A stretch of 29,413 nt of DNA from Candidatus Neomarinimicrobiota bacterium (lineage in GTDB: Bacteria; Fidelibacterota; Marinisomatia; Marinisomatales; TCS55), in the NCBI GenBank assembly GCA_018651745.1, contig JABIDL010000001.1, positions 1 through 29,413 of the forward strand. The letters are read 5' to 3'. The notes under the pieces are model-generated. The model was not told the DNA's origin, made no database searches, and saw only the letters and a program-made list of their open reading frames with translations. The translations under genes and the position numbers were made by a program. Shown here piece by piece: positions 1 through 11,649 of the stretch (its first letter is position 1; each line of letters opens with the position of its first letter).

Positions 1-483
1 CTCATTGTCATATAAGAACTTACAGCCTTTTACTTTACGCATTCTAGTCATGACCCATTTTTTATATTCATTCCCAAATTTTGTAATCATGAGCTCTTCT
101 TCTTTTTCAACCAGCAATGACCAACAAACCGAAATGGGGATAACGAATAAAACCCAAATCCATGATTGAAACCAAAGAGCAAGTAGTCCTGATCCCGAGT
201 AAATTATTCCACTGTAAATGGGATGGCGAATGTAACGATAGGGTCCTGATTTTATTAATTTTATCCCTCGAACCGACAGCCTTGTATATAAAGAGCCAAC
301 AATAATTAAATAAAAAGCGTCAACAAAAAAAACTAGAAAAAGAATAGTTTTGGCGGGAGTCGGGATGGATATTAAAAATTGTGGGAAGATTTGAGCGACC
401 TTAAAAGCAAAGGTCCAAAAGAGTAGGGTAATACCAAAGCCTGTCGGGCCGACACCGAATATTCTTGCATAGGTTGAATTCAT
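1..483 (-). CDS. Isoprenylcysteine carboxyl methyltransferase-like membrane protein, 3' end cut by window edge
   Basis: Reading from ATG at 483 leftward gives 161 codons open to the window edge, so the C-terminus is missing. The N-terminal half holds about three hydrophobic segments. It is followed by SGPYRYIRHPIYSG near residues 87-100 and, after another membrane stretch, VEKEEELM and FGNEYKKW. The arrangement PYR..RHP-Y-G, then E-x-x-L...F-G-x-E-Y-x-x-Y/W, is the signature of the ICMT/PEMT-like integral membrane methyltransferase family (SAM-dependent carboxyl or phospholipid methylation). The substrate cannot be read from the sequence. It lies 27 nt downstream of the acetyltransferase gene and is probably the last visible gene of that transcript. 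Family assignment is fairly sure; function is not. Confidence 0.8.
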   Translation of the reverse strand, partial: MNSTYARIFGVGPTGFGITLLFWTFAFKVAQIFPQFLISIPTPAKTILFLVFFVDAFYLIIVGSLYTRLSVRGIKLIKSGPYRYIRHPIYSGIIYSGSGLLALWFQSWIWVLFVIPISVCWSLLVEKEEELMITKFGNEYKKWVMTRMRKVKGCKFLYDNE

Positions 484-510
484 TTTCAACACATCTATGC
501 GAAAGTTTTA

Positions 511-1116
511 TTACATCTCACCCGGGCCAACAGAGCTGTGGTCGTTATCTAGCCAGTCGCCAATAAATCCGTGGGCGGAACGAAGTTCTTCTAGAGGAGC
601 AATCATAATTACCAAATCTTGTTCCTTGCCTTTTAAATCATGAACATAGTCAGGTAAAACGCCCTCTATTTTAAACCCAAGGTTTGTATAAATATCCAGC
701 AGGTCCTTTTGCGGGCGCATAAACTTGGCAGTAATTTTTTCTAGTTTTTTATCGTGAGCGATGTCATACATATCTTTTGCCATCGCATATTGAATCCCTT
801 TTCCAAGATGTGTCCCCGGCACCACCAACCTGAGATAGGCTGAGCCGCTTTTCCACGAATCTGATTCAACCTCCAAGGATGCGTCCCCTACAATTTTATT
901 ATCCAAAAGAGATATTCTTCTAACTATTTTTCCCGCTTCAGACTGTTTTGCTCTTTCATTTAAGTGTTTTTCGTTAGTCACGTCACTTCGAAAAAATCTT
1001 CTTTTCGATTCCGGAATAGCACTAAAAAACTCTAGGGACTTTTTTAAATCCTTAGACGTTAAATCTCTAATGATAATTGTATTATTGTTTTTTAAACGGA
1101 AGGATTTTTTCTTCAT
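511..1116 (-). CDS. GNAT family N-acetyltransferase
   Basis: A 201-aa protein with a GNAT fold: an N-terminal strand and helix region, then AYLRLVVPGTHLGKGIQYAM near residues 92-111. That stretch has the GNAT motif A pattern: a beta strand with the V/I-x-P start, then a G-x-G-type acetyl-CoA pyrophosphate loop (here HLGKGIQ). The C-terminal IYTNLGFKIEGVLPDYV matches motif B (Y-x-x-x-G-F). GNAT enzymes move an acetyl group from acetyl-CoA to an amine; the substrate is not predictable. The ATG directly follows the TAA stop of the oxidoreductase delta-beta gene (no spacer), so the two are probably translated from one mRNA. The acidic tail after residue 180 is not part of the usual domain. Confidence 0.8.
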   Translation of the reverse strand: MKKKSFRLKNNNTIIIRDLTSKDLKKSLEFFSAIPESKRRFFRSDVTNEKHLNERAKQSEAGKIVRRISLLDNKIVGDASLEVESDSWKSGSAYLRLVVPGTHLGKGIQYAMAKDMYDIAHDKKLEKITAKFMRPQKDLLDIYTNLGFKIEGVLPDYVHDLKGKEQDLVIMIAPLEELRSAHGFIGDWLDNDHSSVGPGEM

Positions 1117-2700
1117 TTAAATCACCCCTGCTAGTTCTTGAAGAATGTGCCAGTTTGCTAGGCGGTCTTCCTGTGTGGTTTTCATAATATCGTTCGGCAG
1201 TCCATCCTTATCAAAGTGTTTTGCAAACCTGCCTTCAGTTTTCGCAAAATATGTAAAATCGATTTGTTCTTTTGTTTTTGGATTTACAAACCAATCTTTG
1301 TTTTTTGCTGGGTTTCCTTGTAAAGAAAGACGCTCTGAAAACCTATCTCCTTTGGTTGGGTCATAAATGAAAACGGGAAACGCTCGCGAATCTGCGGCTA
1401 ATTTTGCCTGTTGCATGGCCATATCATCTGCAACACCATGCTCGGGTTGGCAAGTTGTGTAAACATTGATTACGGCTGGTCCCGGATATTCATTGGCTGC
1501 CATAATCGCTTTATAAAAATGATTTGTGTGGGCTGATGTTGTTTGGGCGACAAAAATATCGGGGTGCATCATACAAAGATTTGCAATTTCTTTTCGGCGT
1601 TCGGTTTTTCCACCAATTTCTTTGCCAACCATGGACATTTTGGCGTCCTGACCCGTGAAGGTTGCTGTTGATGTTTGACCGCCCGTGTTTGAATATACTT
1701 GGGTGTCTAATATTAGCACATTGATGTCCATCCCTGACGCAAGCATGCGCGACATCGATTGAAAACCAATGTCAACCATTGCTCCATCCCCGCCAATTGC
1801 CCAAAGTTTTTTATCCTGCCAACCCATTTGATTCCATCTTGCGCGAATCCCCATAGCATCAGCAGAAACGTTTTCAAAAAGAGAGTTGGTCCAAGGAACC
1901 AAAAATGGATTATAAGGGTAGGTTGACCCATAAACCGTATTACAGCCCGTAGCGGCAACAAGTCCAATGCTTTCTTTTCCATAAACAAACCCCGTTGCTG
2001 CAAGCATCATTCTCAGCGCCGTTCCCTCTCCACAACCCATGCAGGATCCCGCCCCGCCAGTATATAACATTGAATCATTGGCAAGCATCATATCTACAAG
2101 TACGCGGTCGTTAATATATTCTGATGGAGTTGGTCCCAATCCATTAAAGAAATCAAACGCTTCCTGATAGGTTGGAATTGTATTGTCAACTTTTGTGATC
2201 ATAGTTAGAGCATCGTGGTCACCACAAGCATCAACGCATTCTGCACATCCTTTACATTTTGTGGGATCAATAAAAATGCCAAATTTTGCAGGCTCTTTTC
2301 CTTGTTTTCCGGGAACCTTGTGAAATTTATTTGTTTCTGCCCATTGGTCAGAAATCCAGCCTTTTATTTCACCTTTTTCTATCTTATCAAGTGTTTCGGA
2401 AAGCTTGGATTCTGGAATTGCTTTCCCAAGAATGGCGGTATCTGGGCACTGGGTTACACATTCCATACAAGCAACACAGTTTTCGGACGCAAACTCGGGT
2501 ATGTCAGGTGCTATATAACTAAAATCTCGAAGAGCCGCGGTTCCAGCGGGGATTAAGCTTCTTGCGGTCGTTTCGTCAGCAGGTAGACCTTCGTCTGCCG
2601 TTCCACCGTTATACGCACCAACAATTCTTTCATTAAAATCTTGAATGTCTAATATGTCTGATGCAGTTTTTTTATTTAGTTCTGAAACTTGAGTGCTCAT
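1117..2700 (-). CDS. NifJ-type pyruvate/2-oxoacid:ferredoxin oxidoreductase, ferredoxin-TPP (delta-beta) subunit
   Basis: 527 aa corresponding to the C-terminal half of NifJ. A bacterial ferredoxin domain carries two CxxCxxCxxxC motifs for 4Fe-4S clusters (C75/78/81/85 and C149/152/155/159). The TPP domain follows with CMGC at 220-223, C253 and C417, which fit the four proximal-cluster ligands of NifJ. The thiamine diphosphate motif is GGDGAMVDIG (303-312) with YSNTGGQ (336-342). With the upstream subunit it should oxidise pyruvate (or a similar 2-oxoacid) plus CoA to acyl-CoA and CO2 and reduce ferredoxin. The ATG overlaps the TGA of the upstream subunit by 4 nt (ATGA), pointing to coupled translation of an equimolar pair. 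Substrate specificity is inferred from NifJ similarity only. Confidence 0.92.
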   Translation of the reverse strand: MSTQVSELNKKTASDILDIQDFNERIVGAYNGGTADEGLPADETTARSLIPAGTAALRDFSYIAPDIPEFASENCVACMECVTQCPDTAILGKAIPESKLSETLDKIEKGEIKGWISDQWAETNKFHKVPGKQGKEPAKFGIFIDPTKCKGCAECVDACGDHDALTMITKVDNTIPTYQEAFDFFNGLGPTPSEYINDRVLVDMMLANDSMLYTGGAGSCMGCGEGTALRMMLAATGFVYGKESIGLVAATGCNTVYGSTYPYNPFLVPWTNSLFENVSADAMGIRARWNQMGWQDKKLWAIGGDGAMVDIGFQSMSRMLASGMDINVLILDTQVYSNTGGQTSTATFTGQDAKMSMVGKEIGGKTERRKEIANLCMMHPDIFVAQTTSAHTNHFYKAIMAANEYPGPAVINVYTTCQPEHGVADDMAMQQAKLAADSRAFPVFIYDPTKGDRFSERLSLQGNPAKNKDWFVNPKTKEQIDFTYFAKTEGRFAKHFDKDGLPNDIMKTTQEDRLANWHILQELAGVI

Positions 2701-4634
2701 GTCTGACTTTCTTTTAGCGATTCTTGTTTAACTTCAAAAACCTCGGAAAAACCGCGTTTAACTGCATTTAAGTTGTCTTGCACAACTTGTTCGCCTCGTT
2801 TTCCAAAATATTTCCTGAGAGACTTTTCCACGCCATCCATTAATTCGTCTTCGGTTATTCCGGATCGATCTAAAAACGGTGTTGCTTTTAAGAATATACC
2901 AAGAAGCACAATACCTTGCATTCTTTGTATTAAATCTGGTCGCGATGAAACTTCTTTGGCTATTTTCACAGTGTCTAGCGCTAAGACTGTGATGTTTTTT
3001 TCGCTTATGGTTTTCTGTGCCCAGCTTGGAAAATCACACCAAATATCTTTGGATTCTGTTTTGGGAGACTGGACAAATAGCATGCCGTTTCTTTGTAATC
3101 CTTTTAATGGGTTGGCAAGGTTGAAAGCGTTAACATCGTTAAGTGGAACAAATTCAACAAGCTCAAGCTCGTTATGTGTTTTAACACGTTCGGGGCTTAC
3201 GGTTAAATAATAAGTGGTGGGGAGCCCTTTTTTCTCTGACCCATATTTTGGATAGGCTTGTACATACATATCGAAAAGGTCGGCTACGATCGTTGCAATA
3301 ATTTTGTTTGTTGTGACCGATCCGTACCCACCGACAGAATGACCTCTCATAGAAAATGTGCCTTTGCATCGGATGTCGGTTGATTCGCCCGTTTCCAGAG
3401 ATAGGTCATGTGGAATCCCGAGAGCAAAATATTTTTTCTCATCTTTAACCATATTTTCAACAACAGCCATAATATCATCTGGGCGAACATCTCTTGACCC
3501 TAAGCCCGCTGAACCAGAATAAATTTTCGGCACTTTAATTCTTCCGTTCTCGTCTGATGCCACATTATCAAAAAAGGCGGATTTAATCTCCATTGTTAAC
3601 GGGTTGCTTTCCGCAAGAGGATTATCCAATCTTTCCAACACCGAAAAAGATTTTACATTTTTTAGGGTTTCTGCTATCTGTTTTCCCGGGAACGGTCGGA
3701 ACGATGTCATGTGAACAATCCCAACTTTAATATTTTTTTCTGACCTAAGATGATCCACCGCGGATTCTGCTGTCTCTATCATTGATCCCATACCTACAAT
3801 CGCATATTCAGCATCTTCCATTTTATATTCCGAGATTAAACCATATTTCCGACCTGTTAATTCATAAAATTCTTCAAACGCTGTTTCAAGTGATGTTTCG
3901 ATTTTGTCGGTATATAATCTTTGGGCAATTTTTCCCTTCATATACGAATCTTGGTTTTGTACCACTCCAGACATAATTGGATGATACGGGTCCATCATAT
4001 TAACGAGCTTATTTTGGGGTTTTCCAACGAACCTTTCCATCATTTCGGGCTCATGTAGTTTCACGTTTTCAATTGTATGTGTAGTTAAAAAACCATCCAT
4101 AATGTTAAAAAAGGGTGTTTGGGTGTCTTCCGAAACGCGCCGAGAAATGAGTGCAAGGTCGCCGGTTTCTTGTGCGTTTCTAGCAAATAACATTCCCCAA
4201 CCACAATCGGTAACCGCCATAACGTCATCGTGCCCAGCGTGAACGTTTAAAGAGTGGGATGTCAGCGCTCTTGCGCCAATATGAAATACGACGGGAAGCC
4301 TTTTCCCGGAAATGGTATAAAGAACTTCTTTCATCAAAACCAATCCCTGTCCGGATGTAAAATTGGTAACACGTCCGCCCGCAAGGGCAAATCCTTCGCA
4401 TGCAGATGCGGAGCTGTGTTCAGATTCTGACTCTATAAAAGCCATGCGTTCTCCCCAAATATTGGTTCCGCCGTTAGCAAGCACCGCTTGATAGCCAGAT
4501 CCCATCGTTGTTGACGAGGTTATTGGGTATGCGCACGCACCCTGGGTGATGTGGGTTTCCACCCAAACAACAATTGCGGCACCATCTGCTGTTGAATTAA
4601 TTCCGGGGTATTTTTTCATTTTTTTAAATATCAT
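2697..4634 (-). CDS. NifJ-type pyruvate/2-oxoacid:ferredoxin oxidoreductase, alpha-gamma subunit
   Basis: 645 aa matching the N-terminal half of NifJ. Domain I starts with GACAYPITSSTTMGSGYQA (32-50), equivalent to the YPITPSS loop that binds substrate and TPP. FTSGQGLVLMKE and the HAGHDDVMAVTDCGW loop follow. Domain II holds VGMGSMIETA and FRPFPGKQI. The gamma-type domain III starts near residue 430 (HSVGGYGSVTTNK) and runs through LFDMYVQAYPKYGSEKKG and LLGIFLKATPF. The protein ends where NifJ would continue into the ferredoxin domain, which here is the next gene. The start could be residue 1 or the Met at residue 6; no clear ribosome site decides. It lies 40 nt after the MATE gene and is the first gene of the POR pair. 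Confidence 0.92.
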   Translation of the reverse strand: MIFKKMKKYPGINSTADGAAIVVWVETHITQGACAYPITSSTTMGSGYQAVLANGGTNIWGERMAFIESESEHSSASACEGFALAGGRVTNFTSGQGLVLMKEVLYTISGKRLPVVFHIGARALTSHSLNVHAGHDDVMAVTDCGWGMLFARNAQETGDLALISRRVSEDTQTPFFNIMDGFLTTHTIENVKLHEPEMMERFVGKPQNKLVNMMDPYHPIMSGVVQNQDSYMKGKIAQRLYTDKIETSLETAFEEFYELTGRKYGLISEYKMEDAEYAIVGMGSMIETAESAVDHLRSEKNIKVGIVHMTSFRPFPGKQIAETLKNVKSFSVLERLDNPLAESNPLTMEIKSAFFDNVASDENGRIKVPKIYSGSAGLGSRDVRPDDIMAVVENMVKDEKKYFALGIPHDLSLETGESTDIRCKGTFSMRGHSVGGYGSVTTNKIIATIVADLFDMYVQAYPKYGSEKKGLPTTYYLTVSPERVKTHNELELVEFVPLNDVNAFNLANPLKGLQRNGMLFVQSPKTESKDIWCDFPSWAQKTISEKNITVLALDTVKIAKEVSSRPDLIQRMQGIVLLGIFLKATPFLDRSGITEDELMDGVEKSLRKYFGKRGEQVVQDNLNAVKRGFSEVFEVKQESLKESQT

Positions 4635-4674
4635 TCGTAATTGAACAAAGAATTTACTTGAAAAATTTTTACAT

Positions 4675-6102
4675 TTACACTTCTATCTCTTTCCACTTCC
4701 CCTGCAAAACCCTCCAAACCATAATAACTGCAAATAGCAAAATGTGTCCGGATAAAACCAACCACGGACCGATATAGCCTGCGTCTAGATAAACTCCCGT
4801 TAAATAACTTATGGGTATTAAAAAAAACCACACAAGCACCGATTCAACGATAGCAGGAAAAAACGTATCACCTGCGCCAGAAAGAGCAAACCAAAGCGTA
4901 AACCCAACGGCGTCAATAAACTGGATCGCTCCAACCAGCCTCAATGTAACTATACCAACCCGAACTACATCTGGGTCGTTTGTAAAAACTGGTAATATAT
5001 AATTGGGAAATAGTATAAAAACCATTCCCATGGTTCCCATGATGTACTCTGAAAACCGAATGCTTTCTTTAATGCTCTTTTCTGCTTTTTCTGTTCTCTT
5101 TTCGCCCATGTGTTTACTTACTAAGGTTGAACACGCCTGTCCCACGCCCAGCGCTGGCATAAAAGATGCGTGCATTATTGTAAAAACAACTTGTGTTGCG
5201 GCAAGCTCAACCAGGCCAATCATTCCCATAATTTTATAAAAAAACGACCACCCCACAGCAACAAACATTTCCTGAATTCCTTGGGGTAGGGCTAATTGGA
5301 TTTGTCTTATTAACATTTTTTGTTTTAACGATGGTTTAGTGATCCCAAACTGGTTTTTTATTTTCGGGGAAAACAAATAAAGGGCGTAGTGCGTTGTCAT
5401 CCACACAGAGGATATAAGCGTTGCAATTGCGGCGCCCTTAACTCCCAAAGAGGGAAATTCTGTCCAAGACCATAAGCCTGGGATTTGATTAAATGGAAAA
5501 ATTGAATCTGCAAAAACCTTTTGAAGTCCGCTCGTACCAAAAATAAGTCCCGCGTTTAAATATATGTTTAATACATTGCTGGAAATAGTTGCTTTCATGT
5601 GAATTTTGGGCTCCTCTATTCCTGTAAAAAAACCCTGAAACACAAACCCAATAGACGAAAAGAAAAGACTTAGAAAAACAATTTCTGCATAAATAATACA
5701 CTGAGCCTGTGATAGTGGGTCAAAAATAAAAAAGGGGACTACATCTTTAGAAAATATGTAGCCCAAAAAAGTGCCGGGAATGCTGTATAGGGAACCCAAT
5801 AGAAGACCATTAAAAAGAGCGTGGCCGCACTCATGGCGCTTGTGTTCGCCAAGCCGTCTTGCTGAAACGGTTTGCGTTGCTGTCCTTATGCCTATCATAA
5901 AACTTAAAATACCCCAAAACAACATATTGCCCATACCCGTGGCTACGAGCGCTGATGTCCCAAGGTGCCCGACCATCGCAACGTCCGCTATGCCCATAAA
6001 CACCCGACTCAGATTACTTAAAATTATCGGCCACGCGAGAAAAACAATCCGATTAAATAAAATCTTATCGTTCGGTAGTATATATTTTTTTATCACATCC
6101 AT
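4675..6102 (-). CDS. MATE family multidrug/Na+ or H+ antiporter
   Basis: 475 aa with about 12 hydrophobic segments in two related halves. The first half carries the MATE hallmark LAWPIILSNLSRVFMGIADVAMVGHLGTSALVA (residues about 23-55), with the conserved P, D and V-G-x-L positions. The second half contains LPQGIQEMFVAVGWSFF and ALGVGQACSTLVSKHMGEK, typical of transmembrane helices 7-8. MATE proteins export cationic or other amphipathic compounds in exchange for Na+ or H+ across the inner membrane. It sits 33 nt after yggS and 40 nt before the oxidoreductase genes, probably on one transcript. The neighbours give no substrate hint. Confidence 0.92.
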   Translation of the reverse strand: MDVIKKYILPNDKILFNRIVFLAWPIILSNLSRVFMGIADVAMVGHLGTSALVATGMGNMLFWGILSFMIGIRTATQTVSARRLGEHKRHECGHALFNGLLLGSLYSIPGTFLGYIFSKDVVPFFIFDPLSQAQCIIYAEIVFLSLFFSSIGFVFQGFFTGIEEPKIHMKATISSNVLNIYLNAGLIFGTSGLQKVFADSIFPFNQIPGLWSWTEFPSLGVKGAAIATLISSVWMTTHYALYLFSPKIKNQFGITKPSLKQKMLIRQIQLALPQGIQEMFVAVGWSFFYKIMGMIGLVELAATQVVFTIMHASFMPALGVGQACSTLVSKHMGEKRTEKAEKSIKESIRFSEYIMGTMGMVFILFPNYILPVFTNDPDVVRVGIVTLRLVGAIQFIDAVGFTLWFALSGAGDTFFPAIVESVLVWFFLIPISYLTGVYLDAGYIGPWLVLSGHILLFAVIMVWRVLQGKWKEIEV

Positions 6103-6135
6103 TGGTTTGTAGTGCTGGGGGTTGTTTTGTATAAT

Positions 6136-6813
6136 TTATCTTGGTCCAAACAAAATGGTTCCCAATCGAACCATTGTGCTTCCTTCTTCCACCGCAATAC
6201 GATAATCTCTGGACATTCCCATAGAAAGTTCGGTTAATTTTTTATCAGCTATTTGCGAGTTTAGCCTTGTTTGGGTTTTTCTTAATAAAACAAATGAATC
6301 TCGAATTTTACTTTTATCGCTAGAAAGCGGGCCAACCGTCATTAATCCTTTTACGGCGATATTGGGGATGTCCATACATTGGATCATGTTATCAATATCG
6401 TCTGGAGAAAACCCCCCTTTTTGTTGCTCGCCGCTTGTGTTCACCTCTAATAAAACCTGCGTGTTTTTATTTTGTGCTTTCCTTCCTATTTTTTTCGCCA
6501 ACACCAGCGAATCAACCGAGTCAACTGTATCAAACAGCTTTAGACATTTACTAATTTTATTGGACTGAAGGTGCCCTATCATTCTCTTTTTAAGCGGGCG
6601 GATATCTTCTGGTATTAGGAAAAACTTATCGGCAGCCTCCTGTACTTTATTTTCGCCTATTGATCTAATTCCGCCGGCTGCGGCTTTTATGATTGTTTCT
6701 ATGGGGTGGGTTTTAGTAACCGCAACAATTTCAACGTGGTGAAAAAGTCCGGCTTTGTTTTGAGCTTTATGTATTGATTCTTGAATTCTGTCGAGTGTAG
6801 TCGAAAAGCTCAA
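6136..6813 (-). CDS. YggS/PLPBP family pyridoxal-phosphate homeostasis protein
   Basis: 225 aa, the usual length for the family. The PLP-binding lysine is in [10 protein letters not shown] (K34), followed by [13 protein letters not shown] near 52-64, [13 protein letters not shown] (the H-x-Q-x-N-K signature), [12 protein letters not shown], and the C-terminal [21 protein letters not shown]-x-G-x-x-x-FGPR phosphate-binding part. This fold-type III protein binds PLP without known catalysis and keeps vitamin B6 and amino acid pools balanced. Its ATG overlaps the gyrA TGA by 4 nt. In many bacteria yggS sits in proC or cell-division clusters, so linkage to gyrA is lineage-specific. Confidence 0.93.
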   Translation of the reverse strand: MSFSTTLDRIQESIHKAQNKAGLFHHVEIVAVTKTHPIETIIKAAAGGIRSIGENKVQEAADKFFLIPEDIRPLKKRMIGHLQSNKISKCLKLFDTVDSVDSLVLAKKIGRKAQNKNTQVLLEVNTSGEQQKGGFSPDDIDNMIQCMDIPNIAVKGLMTVGPLSSDKSKIRDSFVLLRKTQTRLNSQIADKKLTELSMGMSRDYRIAVEEGSTMVRLGTILFGPR

Positions 6814-9320
6814 GATTCTTCTGAAATATCTGCGCCTTTTTCTTTGGGGGTGGGCTCTTCTTCGTCAGCGTTATCCTTATCAATTTGCCCCTCTTCGTTT
6901 ATAACGCGGGTGATGGATGATATGCTTGCGCCCTCGTCAAGCTTTACAAGTTTTACGCCTTGTGTCACGCGACCAATAATTCGAAGAGCCGACACCGGCT
7001 GTCTCATCAAAACGCCGGAATTTGTAATAACTATTAAATCGTCTGAGTCCACCACTTCCATTATTTTAACCATCTTACCTGTTTTGTCGGTGCAACGCAT
7101 GGCCATTACGCCCTTTCCGCCACGCGTTTGGGTGCGAAATTGAATCACGTCTGTTCGTTTTCCCATACCCTTTTCTGTTGCGACTAAAATTGTACCTTCT
7201 CTTTTTACAATTAGCATTCCGATGACATAATCTTCTTTTGAACCTAACTTGATTCCCTTTACGCCCATGGTTTTGCGACCCGTAGGGCGAACGTTTGACT
7301 CGGAAAATCGGATGGATTTTCCTTCATAGGTTCCCAAAAGGATATCGTGTTCCCCGTTTGTAATTCGCGCCTCTATAAGCTCGTCTCCATCCCGAACCTC
7401 AATGGCATAAATACCACCCTTTCTTGGTTTACTATATGCAGATAGGACCGTTTTTTTAACAATACCTTTTTTTGTTGCCATCACAATATAGTGACTTTCG
7501 TCAAAGTCTTTAACACTAACAAAAGCTTCAACTTTCTCGCCTGGGTCGCAGCCTATTAGGTTCACAATGGCGCGGCCCTGGGTTGCTCGACCGCCTTGTG
7601 GAATATCATACACTTTCAACCAATAACACTTTCCCATATCGGTAAAGAAAAGCATATAGTTATGCGTGTTTGCTATAAAAAGGTGTTCTACAAAATCTTC
7701 ATCCTTGCTTGTTGCGCCCTGCACTCCGCGACCCCCGCGCCTTTGAGTGCGGTAGGTGTTAAGGGCGGTTCTTTTGATGTAACCTTTGTGTGTAATGGTG
7801 AGCACAACCTCTTCTTCTGCAATCATGTCTTCCATGGAAAAATCTGTATCCACCGGAATAATTTCTGTGCGGCGCTCGTCTCCATATTGATCTCGAATTT
7901 CAAGAAGCTCTTTTTTAATGATGTCCATTCGTTGTGGCTTGCTTTCTAAAATTCCCTTAAGGTGTGAAATAACTTGGATCAGTTCTTTGTATTCAGAAAC
8001 CACTTTATCAACCTCTAACCCTGTAAGTTTTTGAAGGCGCGTTTCTAGAATTGCCTGAGATTGAATTTCTGAAAGATTGAACCCATTCATAAGGCCCTCT
8101 TTGGCTTGGATTGGGTTTTTGCTTCCGCGGATAATTTTTATCACCTCGTCTATGTTGTCCAGGGCTGTTTTTAATCCCTCTAATATGTGGGCGCGCGCTT
8201 CTGCTTCTTTTAATTCAAATTTGGTTCGACGTACAACAACCTCGTGCCTAAAATTCACAAAATGCGTTAAAATTGTTTTGAGGGGCATTATTTTGGGAAT
8301 ACCATTAACAAGCGCCAATAGAATAATGCCGAACGTGTCTTGAAGTTGGGTGTGTTTATATAGTTGATTGAGGATTACCTCTGGAACTGCGTCTCTTTTT
8401 GTTTCAATTACAACGCGGATTCCATCTTTGTCTGATTCGTCGCGAAGGTCAGTTATTCCTTCGATTTTTTTATCCCTAACAAGGTCTGCAATTTTTTCAA
8501 CAAGATTTGCTTTATTGGTTTGATACGCCACCTCTGTGACAACAATACTATTTTTACCGTTTTTATTTGTTTCTATGTGGGCCCGGGCGCGCATTTTAAT
8601 TTTTCCGCGACCCGTTTCATAGGCGGATTTAAGCCCATCCATTCCAAGAATTAGTCCCGCCGTTGGAAAGTCGGGGCCCTTAATAAATGTCATTAGTTCA
8701 TCGGTGGACATGCTTTCATTTTCAATCAATGCTATTAAACCGCTTACAATCTCTGTCAAATTGTGTGGTGGGATTTTTGTGGCCATCCCGACAGCAATTC
8801 CTTCCGATCCATTTACAAGCAGTGTTGGAACCGCGGAGGGAAGGACGGTTGGCTCTTTTAGCGTTTCGTCAAAATTTAAATCCCAATCAATGGTGTCTTT
8901 TTCCAAGTCTTTAAGCATTTCTCCGGAAAGTCGGGTCATTCTGGACTCTGTGTACCTCATCGCTGCGGCATTGTCGCCGTCTATTGAGCCAAAGTTCCCT
9001 TGACCGTCAACCAGCTCATACCTCATTGAGAAGTCTTGCGCCATTCGAACGAGCGCATCATAAACCGAGCCGTCTCCGTGTGGATGGTATTTTCCTAAAA
9101 CGTCTCCTACTATTCTTGCGGACTTTTTATAAGGCCTGTTCCAGCTCGACCCCAGTTCACTCATACCATAAAGAATTCTTCGGTGAACCGGCTTAAGCCC
9201 ATCGCGCACGTCCGGTAAGGCGCGAGACACAATAACGGACATAGAATAGTTTAAATAGCTTTCCCGCATTTCATCAACAATGTCGCGTGGAATTATATTG
9301 TCTCTATTAAAATCGGTCAT
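6810..9320 (-). CDS. gyrA: DNA gyrase subunit A
   Basis: 836 aa. The breakage-reunion domain starts [40 protein letters not shown]. The catalytic tyrosine is Y123 in AAAMRYTE. The C-terminal DNA-wrapping beta-pinwheel begins near residue 510 and contains the GyrA box QRRGGRGV (about 527). That box distinguishes gyrase A from ParC, so this enzyme should introduce negative supercoils with GyrB. The quinolone-determining stretch reads [10 protein letters not shown], with Gly84 where E. coli has Ser83, while Asp88 (E. coli Asp87) is kept. The tail after about 800 is acidic and low in complexity. It starts 17 nt after gyrB and overlaps yggS by 4 nt. Confidence 0.97.
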   Translation of the reverse strand: MTDFNRDNIIPRDIVDEMRESYLNYSMSVIVSRALPDVRDGLKPVHRRILYGMSELGSSWNRPYKKSARIVGDVLGKYHPHGDGSVYDALVRMAQDFSMRYELVDGQGNFGSIDGDNAAAMRYTESRMTRLSGEMLKDLEKDTIDWDLNFDETLKEPTVLPSAVPTLLVNGSEGIAVGMATKIPPHNLTEIVSGLIALIENESMSTDELMTFIKGPDFPTAGLILGMDGLKSAYETGRGKIKMRARAHIETNKNGKNSIVVTEVAYQTNKANLVEKIADLVRDKKIEGITDLRDESDKDGIRVVIETKRDAVPEVILNQLYKHTQLQDTFGIILLALVNGIPKIMPLKTILTHFVNFRHEVVVRRTKFELKEAEARAHILEGLKTALDNIDEVIKIIRGSKNPIQAKEGLMNGFNLSEIQSQAILETRLQKLTGLEVDKVVSEYKELIQVISHLKGILESKPQRMDIIKKELLEIRDQYGDERRTEIIPVDTDFSMEDMIAEEEVVLTITHKGYIKRTALNTYRTQRRGGRGVQGATSKDEDFVEHLFIANTHNYMLFFTDMGKCYWLKVYDIPQGGRATQGRAIVNLIGCDPGEKVEAFVSVKDFDESHYIVMATKKGIVKKTVLSAYSKPRKGGIYAIEVRDGDELIEARITNGEHDILLGTYEGKSIRFSESNVRPTGRKTMGVKGIKLGSKEDYVIGMLIVKREGTILVATEKGMGKRTDVIQFRTQTRGGKGVMAMRCTDKTGKMVKIMEVVDSDDLIVITNSGVLMRQPVSALRIIGRVTQGVKLVKLDEGASISSITRVINEEGQIDKDNADEEEPTPKEKGADISEES

Positions 9321-9337
9321 AAGAATTTCCTAAAATG

Positions 9338-11595
<2,258 letters not shown>

Positions 11596-11649
11596 TAAAA
11601 AGACTATTTATAATAACGCCTCAAGGATGGTTTCTGGTACAATAAAACA

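Noticed and set aside
4058-4066. Second parS-like half site GTTTCACGT
   Set aside because: Only one arm matches and it lies inside the conserved oxidoreductase coding region; the partner arm is absent.
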